NCBI RefSeq assembly: GCF_002865645.1
Contig: NW_020194675.1
Location: forward strand, 1-64,000
Direction: 5' to 3'
Source: Hyaloscypha bicolor E
Lineage: Eukaryota > Ascomycota > Leotiomycetes > Helotiales > Hyaloscyphaceae
DNA: 64,000 bases
Shown: positions 10,825 through 22,265 of the stretch, piece by piece
Position numbering within the stretch: the stretch's first letter is position 1
Layout of the letters: each line of letters starts with the position of its first letter
The notes under the pieces: model-generated
What the model saw: the letters and a program-made list of their open reading frames with translations, nothing else
Told to the model about the DNA's origin: nothing
Database searches by the model: none
Program-made: the position numbers and the translations under genes

Positions 10825-11333
10825 ATGGAGCCTCTCATAACGGCGAACAGTTTTTCGGCTTTGGATGGGGTTAAGCTACTTCCCGATTATCTTCACCAAC
10901 GACTGGACAAGCAAACCATACGACTAATCAGTATATTCCCGGGCGATGCAAAAGACCGGCTCCAGGGAATAATTTTCCACACACCTTTCGATTCTGCCGG
11001 AACTTACAGGGCACTTTCCTACGTATGGGGTACGGATGAACGAACCCACTCGTTGAGTACACCAGATGGGACCTTTTGGATTACCTCCTCTTTGGATACG
11101 GCGCTTCGCCGCTTACGGCACAAAAATGATGCGGTAGTGTTATGGGTAGATGCTATTTGCATTAACCAACAGGATAACGCTGAAAAGTCTCGCCAGATAC
11201 GCCTTCTACCGAAAATATTTCAACAAGCTTCTTCCACTTACGCTTTCATAGGAGAATGTGAGAAGTATGACAGTGCCATGGAGACCCTGCTGCAGATAAG
11301 AGCGAAGCAGACGTATGATAAAAGACCCAAAGA
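10825..11333 (+). pseudogene. HET-domain protein, 5' part (split by transposon)
   Basis: From the ATG at 10825 the frame reads a typical HET protein start (LLPDYLHQRL, IRLISIFPG), then the domain motifs YRALSYVWG and VLWVDAICINQQDNAEKSRQ. HET proteins trigger programmed cell death on non-self recognition between fungal strains. The frame is cut at 11333 by the transposon at 11334-18488. The downstream part resumes in the same frame at 18497 once one copy of the 8-bp duplication is counted. An upstream start is possible, since the frame is open from 10582. Confidence 0.85.
11326..11333. repeat. Target site duplication, left copy (CCCAAAGA)
   Basis: CCCAAAGA stands directly before the left transposon end CAGTGTGTCAAA. 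The same eight bases follow the right end at 18489-18496. Eight-base duplications are typical of hAT transposons. Confidence 0.9.
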
Positions 11334-12745
11334 CAGTGTGTCAAATGAATAGAGTAAAATAGAATAATGGCCACTACTCTTATTTTAGTCAAGTATAAAA
11401 CCCGTTACTCTTATTTTATTCATATATTATTCAAGTTATTCATGAATATTCTTCCTGAAGAAAGACGGTCCCAAAACACGCTAAAATCGCGGCTCGCTTA
11501 ATCCAGCCAATGAGAGAAAATCACGTGTAACCCGAGTAATATTAAAATATTGACTTACTATACACAACTCTATAAATTACAACTACGATAACACCACGAT
11601 TTACGAACCAAAAGAGCCCTTTAAGACTATTAAAATGCAGTGGCGCTTTATATTCCCCTCTGGACTAGTCATATAAGGCTGGAGCTGGCTTGTCTTATAG
11701 TATTAGAGCAATATATAAGGCCAAAATACCCCCCCCTCATCTTTAATTTTCTTCGAAAATTACGAGAATCTGACCTTATATCTCTTTATAATAATAGAAT
11801 TAATACTTGGAAAGCTTAATAAAATAGCCAAGTACCTGGTATAATGCCTTTACTTACTAATTCTGATCCTACTAAGTATTTGCGGTAAGCTAAATTCCCC
11901 CCACTTCCTCCTCTCTATTTCCTTTAGTTCCTGAATAAGAAACTAATATAATATATAGGGCAGATATATTCCTAAAGAGAAATAATAGTATTACCTAGTA
12001 TTTGGGTACTATAAAGTATTATTCGTGCCGTAAAAGTAGTACTTCTATTAATATAAGTTTCCTAAATTTAGCCCTAATATTTCTCGAAAATTTCAAGAAT
12101 TTCTTATTAATATATTATACTTTAGGTCCCTCAATTACCCTTCCGTAAGAATCGTCTTTATTATAGCTGCCGCTATAAAGAGGCCTTTCTTAAAGCCTAT
12201 CTTATTTGCTATAGATAATTAGGCCCTAATTCTATTACTAATACGCTAAATACTTTACCTAAAGATATTTGCAATATAATTCTTCTTCTTTTACAAGATT
12301 AACTCGGCCCTAATTTCGATATATACTAACTTTTAAGCGCCTAAGATCGCCTAGCTAATATTTAAAATAGTGTAGTTAATAGTATAATTATTAATCTTTA
12401 GGTCTAAGGGAGTTTAGGGCTAAAACTAGAGTTTGAAGTTTGCTTTTAAGATATCCCTAAGCTAGTATTACTTTTTATAATACCCAAATTCTTTGTAATT
12501 ATCGAGAAATTATAATAAATACTAAATTTAGGCTAAAAACTGCCTTCTTTTAAGTGCCTTCTTTATATAATATTAATTTTTCGAAATTCTTCGAAATTTT
12601 CAAAGCAAATTATTATTACTTATAAATATTAATTTAAAATATAAATTATATAGGTCTTTAAACTAAGCTTATATATAGTATTTAATAATAAGAACTTGAT
12701 TAAGAAATTTAATAAAAGTTTTTTTTAAAAAAAGAAAACTAAAAA

Positions 12746-12845
12746 TTTCTAAAATAATAATTTCTAAAATAATAATTTCTAAAATAATAATTTCTAAAAT
12801 AATAATTTCTAAAATAATAATTTATAAAGTAATAATTTATAAATA
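12746..12845. repeat. Tandem 15-bp AT repeat inside the transposon
   Basis: TTTCTAAAATAATAA is repeated about six times, the last copies drifting to TTTATAAAGTAATAA. It is a minisatellite in the decayed body of the element. Confidence 0.9.
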
Positions 12846-14266
12846 ATTATAATATAATATAAGCTTATATATAAAACTTAATAATAAAGACTTAAATAAA
12901 ATCATTTCTTTAAAATTAGAATTTTATTATAATATAAAAAAAGAATTATTTAAATTTCTTTCTTATTATTATTAATTTTATTATAAAATTTTATTATAAT
13001 ATAAGGAGAAAACTCCCTTAAACCCCTCTTTTATTATTATTTATTTTATTTTAAGATTTATTTATTTTAGGATTTATTTATTTTAAGATTTATTTATTTA
13101 TTTAACTATATAAGTCTTTTAATAGAGTTTTTTTTAATTAAAATAAAATTCTTAATTTAAATCTTTTACTTTTAGAATTCTTAAATAAAATATTAAAATT
13201 AGATTTAGTAATTTCTATATTAGGCTTAATCTTAGCTTAATAAAATTAAATAGCTAATTAAGCTATATTAGCTCTTTATTAATTTAATTAAATAAATTAT
13301 ATTACTAGAAACCCTCGAAATTTTCGAAGAAAATAAATTATATTACAAGAAATCCTCGAAATTTTCGAAAAAAATAAAGTATATTATAACTAAATTACTT
13401 ATAAGCTCTTAGCTAATTCTCTCTCTATATAGCTTATATCTTTTTCTCTTAAATTTCTCAGGCTTTAGAAAGTTCTCCCAAGGATTTATAGGATTATTAT
13501 TAATCTCTATTAAATAGTAAATAATTATTAAGTTATTAAAATTAGTTAATTACCCTCCCTAATTATAAAGCTTCCTTATTACTTACCCTAGAATAGAAGA
13601 GAAATACTAATAGCCTTTATAGCAGAAAGAATACATACTATAGAGCCTAGAATCTAGGTCTATTTTAACTAAGTAATAGTAAAAGAGCTTAAGAAAAACC
13701 TTAGCTATCTAGTACTAATTAGTTAAAATCCTTAAAAATTCCGAGGAAATCTATTATACTCTTTCTAGTTAGGCCCGGATTAATTACTTAATTAAACTTA
13801 TTAATTTTTCGAAAGAGAAACCCTTTTTTAATTCTTGCTATATACTACTAGTAAAGAAGAGTATAAACTAGATCTAGCTATAATTTTTCCCGGTTATAAT
13901 ATAAATAGAAGAGCTTAATTTCTAAATATTATATTAGTTATAGTAATTCCTCGAAAATTCCGAAATATTTAGAGCTAGTAACTTATTACTAGTTTAGTAA
14001 GTCTTGCGAAAGAGTAGACTAAGCTTAATTTTACCTGTTTTCCTAGTTATATTAATAACCTTAATATAATATATCTTAATTCTAAGAACCTTATTAAAGT
14101 AAAGTATATAAAGAAATATAAGAGTATATACTATATAAAGCATTACCTGCTACCGGTAACCTCCCTAGTTTATTAAGTTATTATTATTAAGGCTAATAAT
14201 AAAGCCTTAATTCTTCTTTAGTATAGGGAACCTTATATTCGATTTATAAAGGCATTTAATAATATC

Positions 14267-14538
14267 TTTAGAAACTGCCTTAATACTTAAGGAAATCTCC
14301 CCTATATGAACCTATTTCTAGTTAATTAAATTGGCTCGAAAATTTCGAGAGAAATTACTTACTTTTTTCCTTTATAAGCTTACTATATATCTATTTACTT
14401 TATTTAGAAACTGCCTTAATACTTAAGGAGATCTCCCCTATATAAACCTATTTCTAGTTAATTAAATTGGCTCGAAAATTTCGAGAGAAATTACTTACTT
14501 TTTTCCTTTATAAGCTTATTATATATCTATTTACTTTA
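14267..14538. repeat. Tandem duplication of a 136-bp unit inside the transposon
   Basis: The unit starting TTTAGAAACTGCCTTAATAC occurs twice, the second copy beginning 136 bp after the first. The copies differ at only a few places, all seen as A/G or T/C changes (AAGGAAATC/AAGGAGATC, ATATGAACC/ATATAAACC, CTTACTA/CTTATTA). Each copy contains GGCTCGAAAATTTCGAGAG. Confidence 0.9.
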
Positions 14539-15639
14539 TATACTAATAAAGGGTTTCTATTTCATTTATTCTTTCCCCGGTTCTTATACTTCTAGTACCC
14601 GCACCGAAAATCACGAGTAAAGCCCTAACTAAAAGCCGCTTTTATCTTTAAGGTATGAAAGTAAGAAGTATCTTTAGTATTTTCCTTAATCTCTTTATTA
14701 TACTTCTCCCTAGTAGCTCGATTCTCGCACGCATTTATAATTCAATAAATAATATAATGCGGTATATAAGCCCTAATTTCAAAGTATTAATTATAGTACC
14801 GGCTACCTAGTACCTTAATATAGGCCTTAAAGCATTTCTAAAGCCTAAAGAAAATTCTTATTAATTTCGAAAATTTCAAGGAGTTATACTTATTAATTTA
14901 CCTTTTATAGTTCTGAACTATTAATTTCACAAGCGCATCTTTAGTTAGTATTATAGCCGCCTTCTTATTTTACTTAAATAGCCTATTATTCTTATTCTCT
15001 TCTTTCTCCTTCTTTAATATTAAGAGTATATTAAGCTTTAGCTATTTCTGGGCCTCGTTAAGCTTATCCTATATATCCCTCTTTAAGTTAAAGTTATCCG
15101 GCTCTTACTTCTTTACTGCCTTTTATTTTTGGTTCCAGGCCTTAAAGATATTAACTTTATAATTAGTTATTGGAATCTTGAGACTAGTAAGCTACTTCCG
15201 CTTTATATTATTTCAGGATTACTTAATATAATAATTATTTACTATAAGCAGATTACGGTAATTTGCAGGAAGAGGAAGTGCCTAATTAGGCTAGTAGAAG
15301 TCTTATAAATTAGGCTATATAGAGAGAGAGCGGAACTGCTTTATATCTGCTATATTATAATTGCTTCGAAAATTTCGAGGGAAAAGGGGCTATTTATAAG
15401 GCGTGGTTTAGCTCGAAAATTTCGAAGAAAATAATAAAGTATAAATATCTATAAGTGAAATAATAAGAAGCGAGGGGTTATTATTTATTTATATACTAAT
15501 TTAGTATAAAATAATAATCTAATTTCCTACTGCATTACTATATTAATAGTACTATCTTCTATACTTTATATTTCTCTGTCTCTATTTACTACTATTACTA
15601 CTTATTATATCCTTAGTATCTTTTAATATATCTTCGCCC

Positions 15640-17330
15640 GCCTTTTTCTCTGCCTTTATTACCCTAAGCAAGTTGCCCTTAAAGCGGAAGGTCTCTACTT
15701 ATATAAAGAAAAGCATTATATTATTCAAGAGGCAAAAGCTTAAAGGCAGGATTCCTGTATAAGGGGCCATATTTACAGAGACTAGTAAGGGCAAGAACCG
15801 GTATACTTCTGAGAGAAGTAAGATTACTTGCTAGGCTAATAAGTATATAGCCCTGGGCAAGTAAATACCTTTAGAATATGCCGCTTTCTAGAGAAGTAAA
15901 GATATAGAAATTTTCGAAATTTTCGAAAATTTCCTGCCCTTATATGCTTTGCAAATAGTATTGGCCCCTTGCACTTCTAGTAAAAGTCAGTCTGCTAGCA
16001 GGATAATTACTATTAGGTACGAGAACTATATTATTTTCTCCTTAAGCCCAAACTTTAAAGAAATACCTCAGGAGATTATTTAGTAAGCGGCACTTATAGC
16101 TAGAAATAAGATATTAGAGTCACTTATCTCTATTATAGAGGAGTATATAGCAAAAGCACCCTTTAATAGCCTATCTAGCCTACCGCAAAAGTTCAAAATT
16201 AATGACTTAAACCTGAAGTATACTATAGATAATATTCCTAAAGTTCCTACTATTACCTATACTATATAGAACTACTACCTGATTTCTTAAGACTAGAAGG
16301 CTTTAGTATACCTAGTAATTAGGGAAGTACCTATTTCCCTAAAATACTAGGCAGAGATCTATTAAAAGAAGCCTATAGCAGAGTACGAATACCGGCGGAA
16401 TAAGTAGAGGCTCTAGAAAATAGGCTCTCTTAAATTTGCGAAATTTTCGAAATTTTCGAAGAATTTACTAACTTCTTTTTAGAATATTCTTATTACCTTC
16501 CGCCTAGCGGGCTCTAATTAGGATACTTTCTATAAGTAATATACGACTATTAGACTGCCTAATAGAAGCTCCCGTCCCAAAAGCAACTTTAATAAGATCT
16601 ATATTAGTATTGCGGCTATACGGAAAGTAGAGGATATAGAGTATATTAGGCTTGCGAGGCAGAAGTATATTTAATAGAAGTTTAAGAAGCACTTTAGCTT
16701 CCGCAAGAATAGAAAGATAACTATAATAAAGGAAGTATAAGAGATTACTTGCCGGTATAGAAAATATAAGAGAATTGCTTCTATATAGAATAAGTACTTT
16801 AATTAGTATATATATACTTTTTTCCTCAAAAATTTCGAAAATCCCAATATAATATACTATAACTTTATAAACTATAAAGTAATTAAGAATTATATAAGAA
16901 TAGCGGACTAATAGGAATTAAAGGAGCTAGAAGTGCCCTTAATAGAGGCAAAATCTTCGGGGATAAGGCCAGAATATAGCGTGGGGAATAGGAGAAAAGA
17001 TGCGGTCCCAAGTGAGACCGCACCTTGGGACTATATTTTTTTCGATTTCCTACCCGTTTACGCCCTTTCCACCGCAATTTTGTATAGGCCCCACTACCGC
17101 AGAAAGGATATTTACAACAGGAAAATTACGGTCCCAAAATACGCTAAGGGAGCGGAGATAAGGTGGTTATTTACCTGGCCAAGGGGGGGGTTAATGGGCG
17201 CGTCTCGCTTAAAGTACTATATATGTAAATCCGATTTTTTTCTCGGCCGCCTACGGCGGCCAATCTTTAATAATATTAAGTATAAGCCGCGGGTCAAAAT
17301 CACTATTGGCTTCTGCTCTTTCAGAATCTA
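15640..17330 (+). pseudogene. Unrecognised decayed coding trace inside the transposon
   Basis: The plus strand gives broken but protein-like runs such as FKINDLNLKYTIDNIPKVPT near 16190-16250 and EVPISLKY near 16325, split by TAG/TAA codons that could have been CAG/CAA. A 132-codon open frame lies at 16933-17331. I do not recognise the family. It may be the remains of a transposase or accessory gene; it could also be chance frames in a skewed sequence. Confidence 0.3.
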
Positions 17331-18008
17331 AAGTTCTTTTATTTTTACGATTACTCCTGCTAAAGTTATGGCTGCGCAATAAGGGGGTAAGTTAGAGGGG
17401 TGCAGCGCCCGCTCCAGGGCTCGCTTAGCACCCTGAAGCCCCCGCCCTCGGGCTACTGTCCGCCAGTGCAATACGCGCGCGAAAGAACAGCACTTTTTGG
17501 CCGCCCCCACAGGCCGTTTTGACTAATTTTTGGTTCTAGAATCGTGAAACCGCATACGCGCTTTCAGAATCTCAAATTTTTAGGCCCGTACGATAATTTT
17601 TGGGGTGGGTGCGGGGCGCGGGGCGGGAGGAGTGATTGCGCGGGCGGCCGGTTTGGTGAGGGCGCAGGGGGTAGGGGGCTAGGGCGGGAAGGGGCTAGCG
17701 CGTGTAGGGGTGGGACCGTATTTTTTTGGGGGTTCAGGCTTAATTCATGAATAACTTGAATAACGCACGTGATCTATATACGTGATAGAGCTAGCCTAGT
17801 CAGGTAAGGCTCCGGGAGGGTACGCACCTAGCGCCACCTCGCTACCCAATCAGGTAGTAATGGCGTATGGTAAGCGAATCGAACCTTAGTAATTGTCGGT
17901 TCACCAGTAACGCATGGCACCGTCACGTAGGCGTGGAAGTGCTATTTGCGTAAGGTTGGTGAAGTTGTTATTGTTCAGAAGTAAGGATCGCAGTATCGTG
18001 GTGTTGAT
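17331..18008. other. GC-rich block near the right end of the transposon
   Basis: About 17.38-17.76 kb is GC-rich (runs such as GGGGCGCGGGGCGGGAGG) inside an otherwise AT-rich element. The 60- and 68-codon frames here look like chance frames of G-rich DNA. A possible explanation is a nested insertion or a part that escaped mutation. Confidence 0.4.
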
Positions 18009-18088
18009 ATGCGATCCCTAAATCTGCTAAGCCTAATGGGGACTAGCTACCGGTCGAGTCACCAATGGGACGCGAGGTCACATGATCA

Positions 18089-18150
18089 TGTCCCGTATCC
18101 CATGTCCCATTGCCCATGTCCCGTGTCCCGTGTCCCGTGTCCCGTGACTA
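18089..18150. repeat. Short minisatellite of 7-bp units (TGTCCCG/TGTCCCA)
   Basis: ATGTCCCGTATCCCATGTCC continues as a run of about eight heptamers of the form TGTCCCG or TGCCCAT, ending in four TGTCCCG copies. It lies near the right end of the transposon. Confidence 0.8.
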
Positions 18151-18488
18151 CGCACGTGACTCCCAAAGGAACAGCTGTACCAACAGTAATACTTCTAGTT
18201 TATTATTATAGAAAATTAGTATTTAAGTACCCTTATATAAGTACTAGCTTAGCTTATATAAGGCTGCTTAATAGGTATCTTAGTTCCTTTTTAAAAAATT
18301 AAATATATATTAATTTATTGCAACCACGTGACTTATACGTGATTATTCATAGTTATTCATGGTTATTCATAAATAATTATTCTATTTTACTCAACTTATT
18401 TAAGCTACTCGTTACTCATATTTTATTCAAGTTATTCATGAATATTCATGAATAACTTGAATAACTTGAATAATCCTTTGATACACTG

Positions 18489-18496
18489 CCCAAAGA
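18489..18496. repeat. Target site duplication, right copy (CCCAAAGA)
   Basis: This copy follows the right transposon end ATACACTG and continues into the resumed HET coding frame (TTGGCCCAAGGACATGG). Confidence 0.9.
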
Positions 18497-19060
18497 TTGG
18501 CCCAAGGACATGGCACCAATCCCTTTATCATGGGAAGAGAGATGTATGCCACCCTTGACAGGTGATGTCTGAGCTTCTGTGGGAGAATTATTCGACTTTC
18601 TATGATTTCGAAGGATATGGATCATCTAGGAAGTTGTAGCAGCCTCATCTGTGAAAGTAGTGTGTGGCAAATAGACGATTGAGTGGAACGATCTCTACGG
18701 CGCCATAGAAACGGTAGACCGAGAGTTTCAGCTCTCCGACACGGAATTTTCGCTGCTTAAATCAAAATGGCAGCCCTTCCTTACTCTCGCAGGGCATCGG
18801 GAATGAGAAGCGAAACATATTCGTTGGTCACTCATATTGCTTCGTGAGACCTTCCGACATGTTGAGTCAACCCTTACACGAGACCGCTTCTTCGCACTAT
18901 TGGGGTTTGCTTCAGAGGGAAACGATAAAGCTTTCGATCCTGGCTTGATTCCCACCGCTTGGTTGGTGAGTGTTATGTACACGGGATTATGGATGGTGAA
19001 GGGCTACACTTGAAAGACGTGGTGAAAAAGGATATCATACTTCATTGATGATCAAATTGT
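18497..19060 (+). pseudogene. HET-domain protein, 3' part (split by transposon, several stops)
   Basis: The frame left at 11333 resumes here and reads WPKDMAPIPLSWEERCMP, then conserved HET-protein blocks FRRIWII(stop)EVVAAS, TIEWNDLYGAIE, LTRDRFFALLGFASEGN. In this one frame there are at least five stops: TGA near 18569, TGA near 18605, TAG near 18629, TAG near 18674 and TGA near 18802. At most of them the conserved residue is Trp or Gln (for example RIWIIQE and REWEA), so TGG-to-TGA and CAG-to-TAG transitions explain them. The coding trace fades after about 19000. Confidence 0.85.
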
Positions 19061-19277
19061 TATGTTTTCTGATGTACGGACTACTTGTCATACACAATCT
19101 GGTATAACCCAAGGGGATAAATACATGCTGAACTGACTGAATACGATTCTATATTTTACACTTGAGCTCTCCTGCTCCCGCAGTTCCGCTTCCGCTTTGT
19201 CTAATTCTTCGCACTCCAGCCTCTACCACCCGGACTGCTCAATTTCATCCATTTCTGCTGCAGTTTATTAAGGCCGG

Positions 19278-19731
19278 TGTGACGGAGACAGACAGAGATT
19301 GGAATTACTATCTTATTGCTTAATATTTTTATTTAAAAACTTATATTAATTTTTTTTTAATTATATTAAGATTATTATAAATAAAAACTAAACCTAAATT
19401 TATAAAGGAAATGAAAATAAATATTATAATATAATATAACTAGCTTAAAATAAAATAATTAAATAATTATAAATAACTATTATTACAGGCCAGGCCTTTA
19501 TATAAAGAAGACTAGTAGTTCGATTAACTGAATACAATTCTCTAAGGAGAAAAGAAGGAGAAAAACGGGAGAAGCAGAACTGTGTTCTTTAAGGTGTCCG
19601 AGCTCTCTGAGTAACGCGTGGTTGCTCCGTTAACCCAAGGAGGCGCATCACATACAAAGGCCCTGGCCTTTGTTATGTGACCTGGCGCAGGCTTCCAGCC
19701 AAGCATATAAATCGGGTCTCGACCCGTTACA
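19278..19731. mobile_element. LTR-like repeat, 454 bp (probable solo LTR)
   Basis: The segment starts TGTGACGGAG and ends CCCGTTACA, so the ends are the short inverted repeat TGTRACGG...CCGTYACA and fit the TG...CA rule of LTRs. It has an AT-rich middle and a TATAAA-type word near 19703. Flanking 5-mers (GCCGG and ACTAT) do not match, so there is no target duplication. No second copy is in the window. Confidence 0.5.
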
Positions 19732-20272
19732 ACTATTATTATAAAAAGAACTTTATAGGAAGTAAATTTAAATATAATAAATATTAAACTTACTTTTAAT
19801 TATTTATAAAAAGCGCAAATATAATATTATTTAATTTATTATAATTTATTATAGATTCAAGAAATAATTTAAAGAATTTCTTTTCTAAAATTAAAGACTC
19901 TTTTTACTTTCTTTTACTTTTTTTTTCCTTAAGGAGAAAGAGATTTAAAAGGTCTCTTTTTAGAACTAAATATTTTTCCTATTTTCTTTTATTTTCTTTA
20001 TTTTTAAAAAGGCTTTAAAAGCCTTTTTTTTAAGAATAAAAACTTTATTCTTTAAATTAAGCCTTTTTTTTTAATAAAATACTTTTTCTTGCACAGCTTT
20101 ATTACTAGGAAGAGACTTCTAAGATTATAATATAATTTCTTAAAGTAAGAAAATCTGGCTTTGTATTTGCATCTGCCTATGCGGCCCCTTGTATTATTTT
20201 GAAGTGCTCCCAAGCCCATCCGTCCAGTCCGCCACCACGTGACCGGCTCACCCACTAGCCAAACTCGAGGCC
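19732..20272. other. AT-rich decayed DNA, no gene
   Basis: AT-rich with poly-T runs up to about 20140, then normal composition up to the end of the permease gene. The 67-codon minus frame here shows no domain. Confidence 0.6.
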
Positions 20273-22265
20273 CTAAACTTGCTCCCTTCCTAGGACGACG
20301 GCTTTATCATGCCTATTACGGTTTTCCACATAATGTCCATTAACAGGTCGTGTTCTATGTAGTTCCATTACGAATGGACTTGCACCAGTCTGCTTCGGGG
20401 CTGGGAATGCCGTATGCAATAACCAATGGATAGTTCCTGAGACAAGGAAGCCAAAAAAGTAGCTAAGATCATAGATATGGTCCCAACCGTTGCCGCCACT
20501 TACGCCTCGGACTCTGCGGATGAACCCAGCTATCGTCATATCAGTAAATGGAAAAGCGGGAGGCTGGTTAAAGGCGGAGAGTGGAGTCGCAGGATCACAT
20601 ACGTAGTAGCGGCCACACGCCCATCATCCATGCAACTATTGCTCGAAAATTAAACCCAAAAGTATACCAGTAAGCTGAAGTGCTGTTGCTGGTGTACATG
20701 TCTGCTTTGTGTAGCTGGCATTTTCGAACGAGGAAGTAATCGAAGATCAAGATTCCCGTCATTCCGGACAAAAAGATCGACCAGCCGGAGAGAACCGTGA
20801 TGAACGTTGTGACGTTATTGACATAGTTCCAAGGACAGATTGCCACAGCAATAATGGTGAGGATGAAGCATCCACGACGAATGTTTATCCATCTCGGGCA
20901 GAGGGCCGCCATATCCATTCCCGTGGAAATGGCGTTCAGGACAATACATAGTGCCATCTGAGATGCAAGAAAGCAGAGACCTGAAAAGAAGGTCCCGGCT
21001 CGAGCTGCTGGAGTCATGGAAACAGATTGAATGTGTAAGAGGAGCTCAAATGGGTTCCAGAAGTATTGGCCATAGATTTGAGCAGTGGCGGAGGTGATGA
21101 TGAGGCCACAGAGTGCTGTAACAATGATGGTCAAGGGGCAGGTAACTCCTTGACCGAAGAGAGACGCGTTCGGTGTCTTTGCGTAACGAGTCCAATCTAC
21201 GTTCTGTGGTCAGCACGTAGATGGGGATCTCCAGAAACGGGAAGTACCTGATTGGCCGACAATACCTCCACTCCAGAGACCAAGGACTGCCTGGATGCCA
21301 TATGAGACGTTCCAACTAAGTGTGCTTCCCGCCTCAGTTGAAGGCGAGTTGATGAGAGTTCCAGCGCCGTGGGCGGTATCTACTGACCAAATTAACATGC
21401 CGAAAATGTTGAAGACAATCATGACGAAAGCGATCTTCAGCGGCAGTTGAAGCTTCTCAGGCGGGATGAGCAACATTGGGCAGAAGAGCGCCAGAAATAT
21501 GAAGAAGCTGACCAGACTGCAGGTATCGATATTCGCAGAAGTTGGGAGGGTGTTGCTCATGAACGCATACTTCGGTCCAATGATTGCTCCAAGGATGATT
21601 TTCACGGCTTGACCACCCCAATATGTTTGAATGCCCATCCTAACACTTATGTTAGCATTATAGCGACAGCTTTTCGCAGCTCATAATATCTCACCAGATA
21701 CATGCAGTGACTATACGGTTCAGGACTGGCCAGTATCCACCGATCATGCCCCATGATCTAGAACCTGATCAGCACTTTTGAAAGCGTCACTCCGGCGGCA
21801 ACCTACGCTCGTGACATGACAGTAAAGCCAAGGTAATCATGAGAGCCCACCCAACCGGCTACTACAGCGATCATAGATACAATCAATGAAGCTCCAACAA
21901 TGACTCCCATCGACTGTCCTACACTGAGGCCGAGTGCCAGGAGTGTGGATCCAGCCGTCCATGCGGAATTATTCGCCCCTTTTCAAGAGAGTTAAAAATA
22001 CGGTCATCAAAGCCCTACAAATCGAGTCCATACCCGTTATGATCCAATACCCAGCAAAACCTTGCCAAGTCCATGTTCTGCGGTCTTTCGGTATAGGAAT
22101 CAAGTCTCGGTTACACCACTAGAGAAGAATTCGTCAGCTTGGGATTGTGCATAAGAGTCATCTTCGACCAACGTAAGTATTCTCATAGTCCGCATTCTCA
22201 TCAACCGGGCATTCGAGTTTCGTTGCCCAGTATGCAACTCTCTCTTTTGTAGCTCGTAACGCCAT
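20273..22265 (-). CDS. NCS1-family nucleobase/allantoin-type permease
   Basis: Exons can be joined from an ATG at 22265 to a stop at 20273. The N-terminus has NRDLIPIPKDRRTW, the NCS1 signature before the first membrane segment. Then come WTAGSTLLALGLSVGQSMGV, VAGWVGSHDYLGFTVMSR, a MGIQTYWGGQAV block (typically near TM3), SYGIQAVLGLWSGGIVGQ, DWTRYAKTPNAS, and C-terminal membrane segments ending near 20610. The last exon joins via an intron of about 20531-20613 (branch CTGAT) to PGFIRRVRG. The order and about twelve hydrophobic segments fit plasma-membrane uptake of uracil, allantoin, uridine or thiamine; the substrate cannot be told. All exons read without stops, so it looks intact. Confidence 0.85.

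Larger units (their letters stand above)
11334..18488. mobile_element. 7.15-kb hAT-like terminal-inverted-repeat transposon, RIP-decayed
   Basis: The ends are inverted: CAGTGTGTCAAA on the left, CAGTGTATCAAA when the right end is read inward (11 of 12 match). Both sides have subterminal copies of GAGTAAAATAGAATAAT and TTATTCATGAATA. Eight-base duplications flank the element and it sits in a HET gene. This fits the hAT superfamily, but I could not recognise a transposase. Most of the body (11.7-16.9 kb) is AT-rich with no long frame, as after RIP. A GC-rich block (about 17.3-17.8 kb) interrupts it. CGGTCCCAAAA followed by YACGCTAA recurs near 11466 and 17126 and, inverted, part of it near 17712, so nested insertions are possible. 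Confidence 0.8.
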
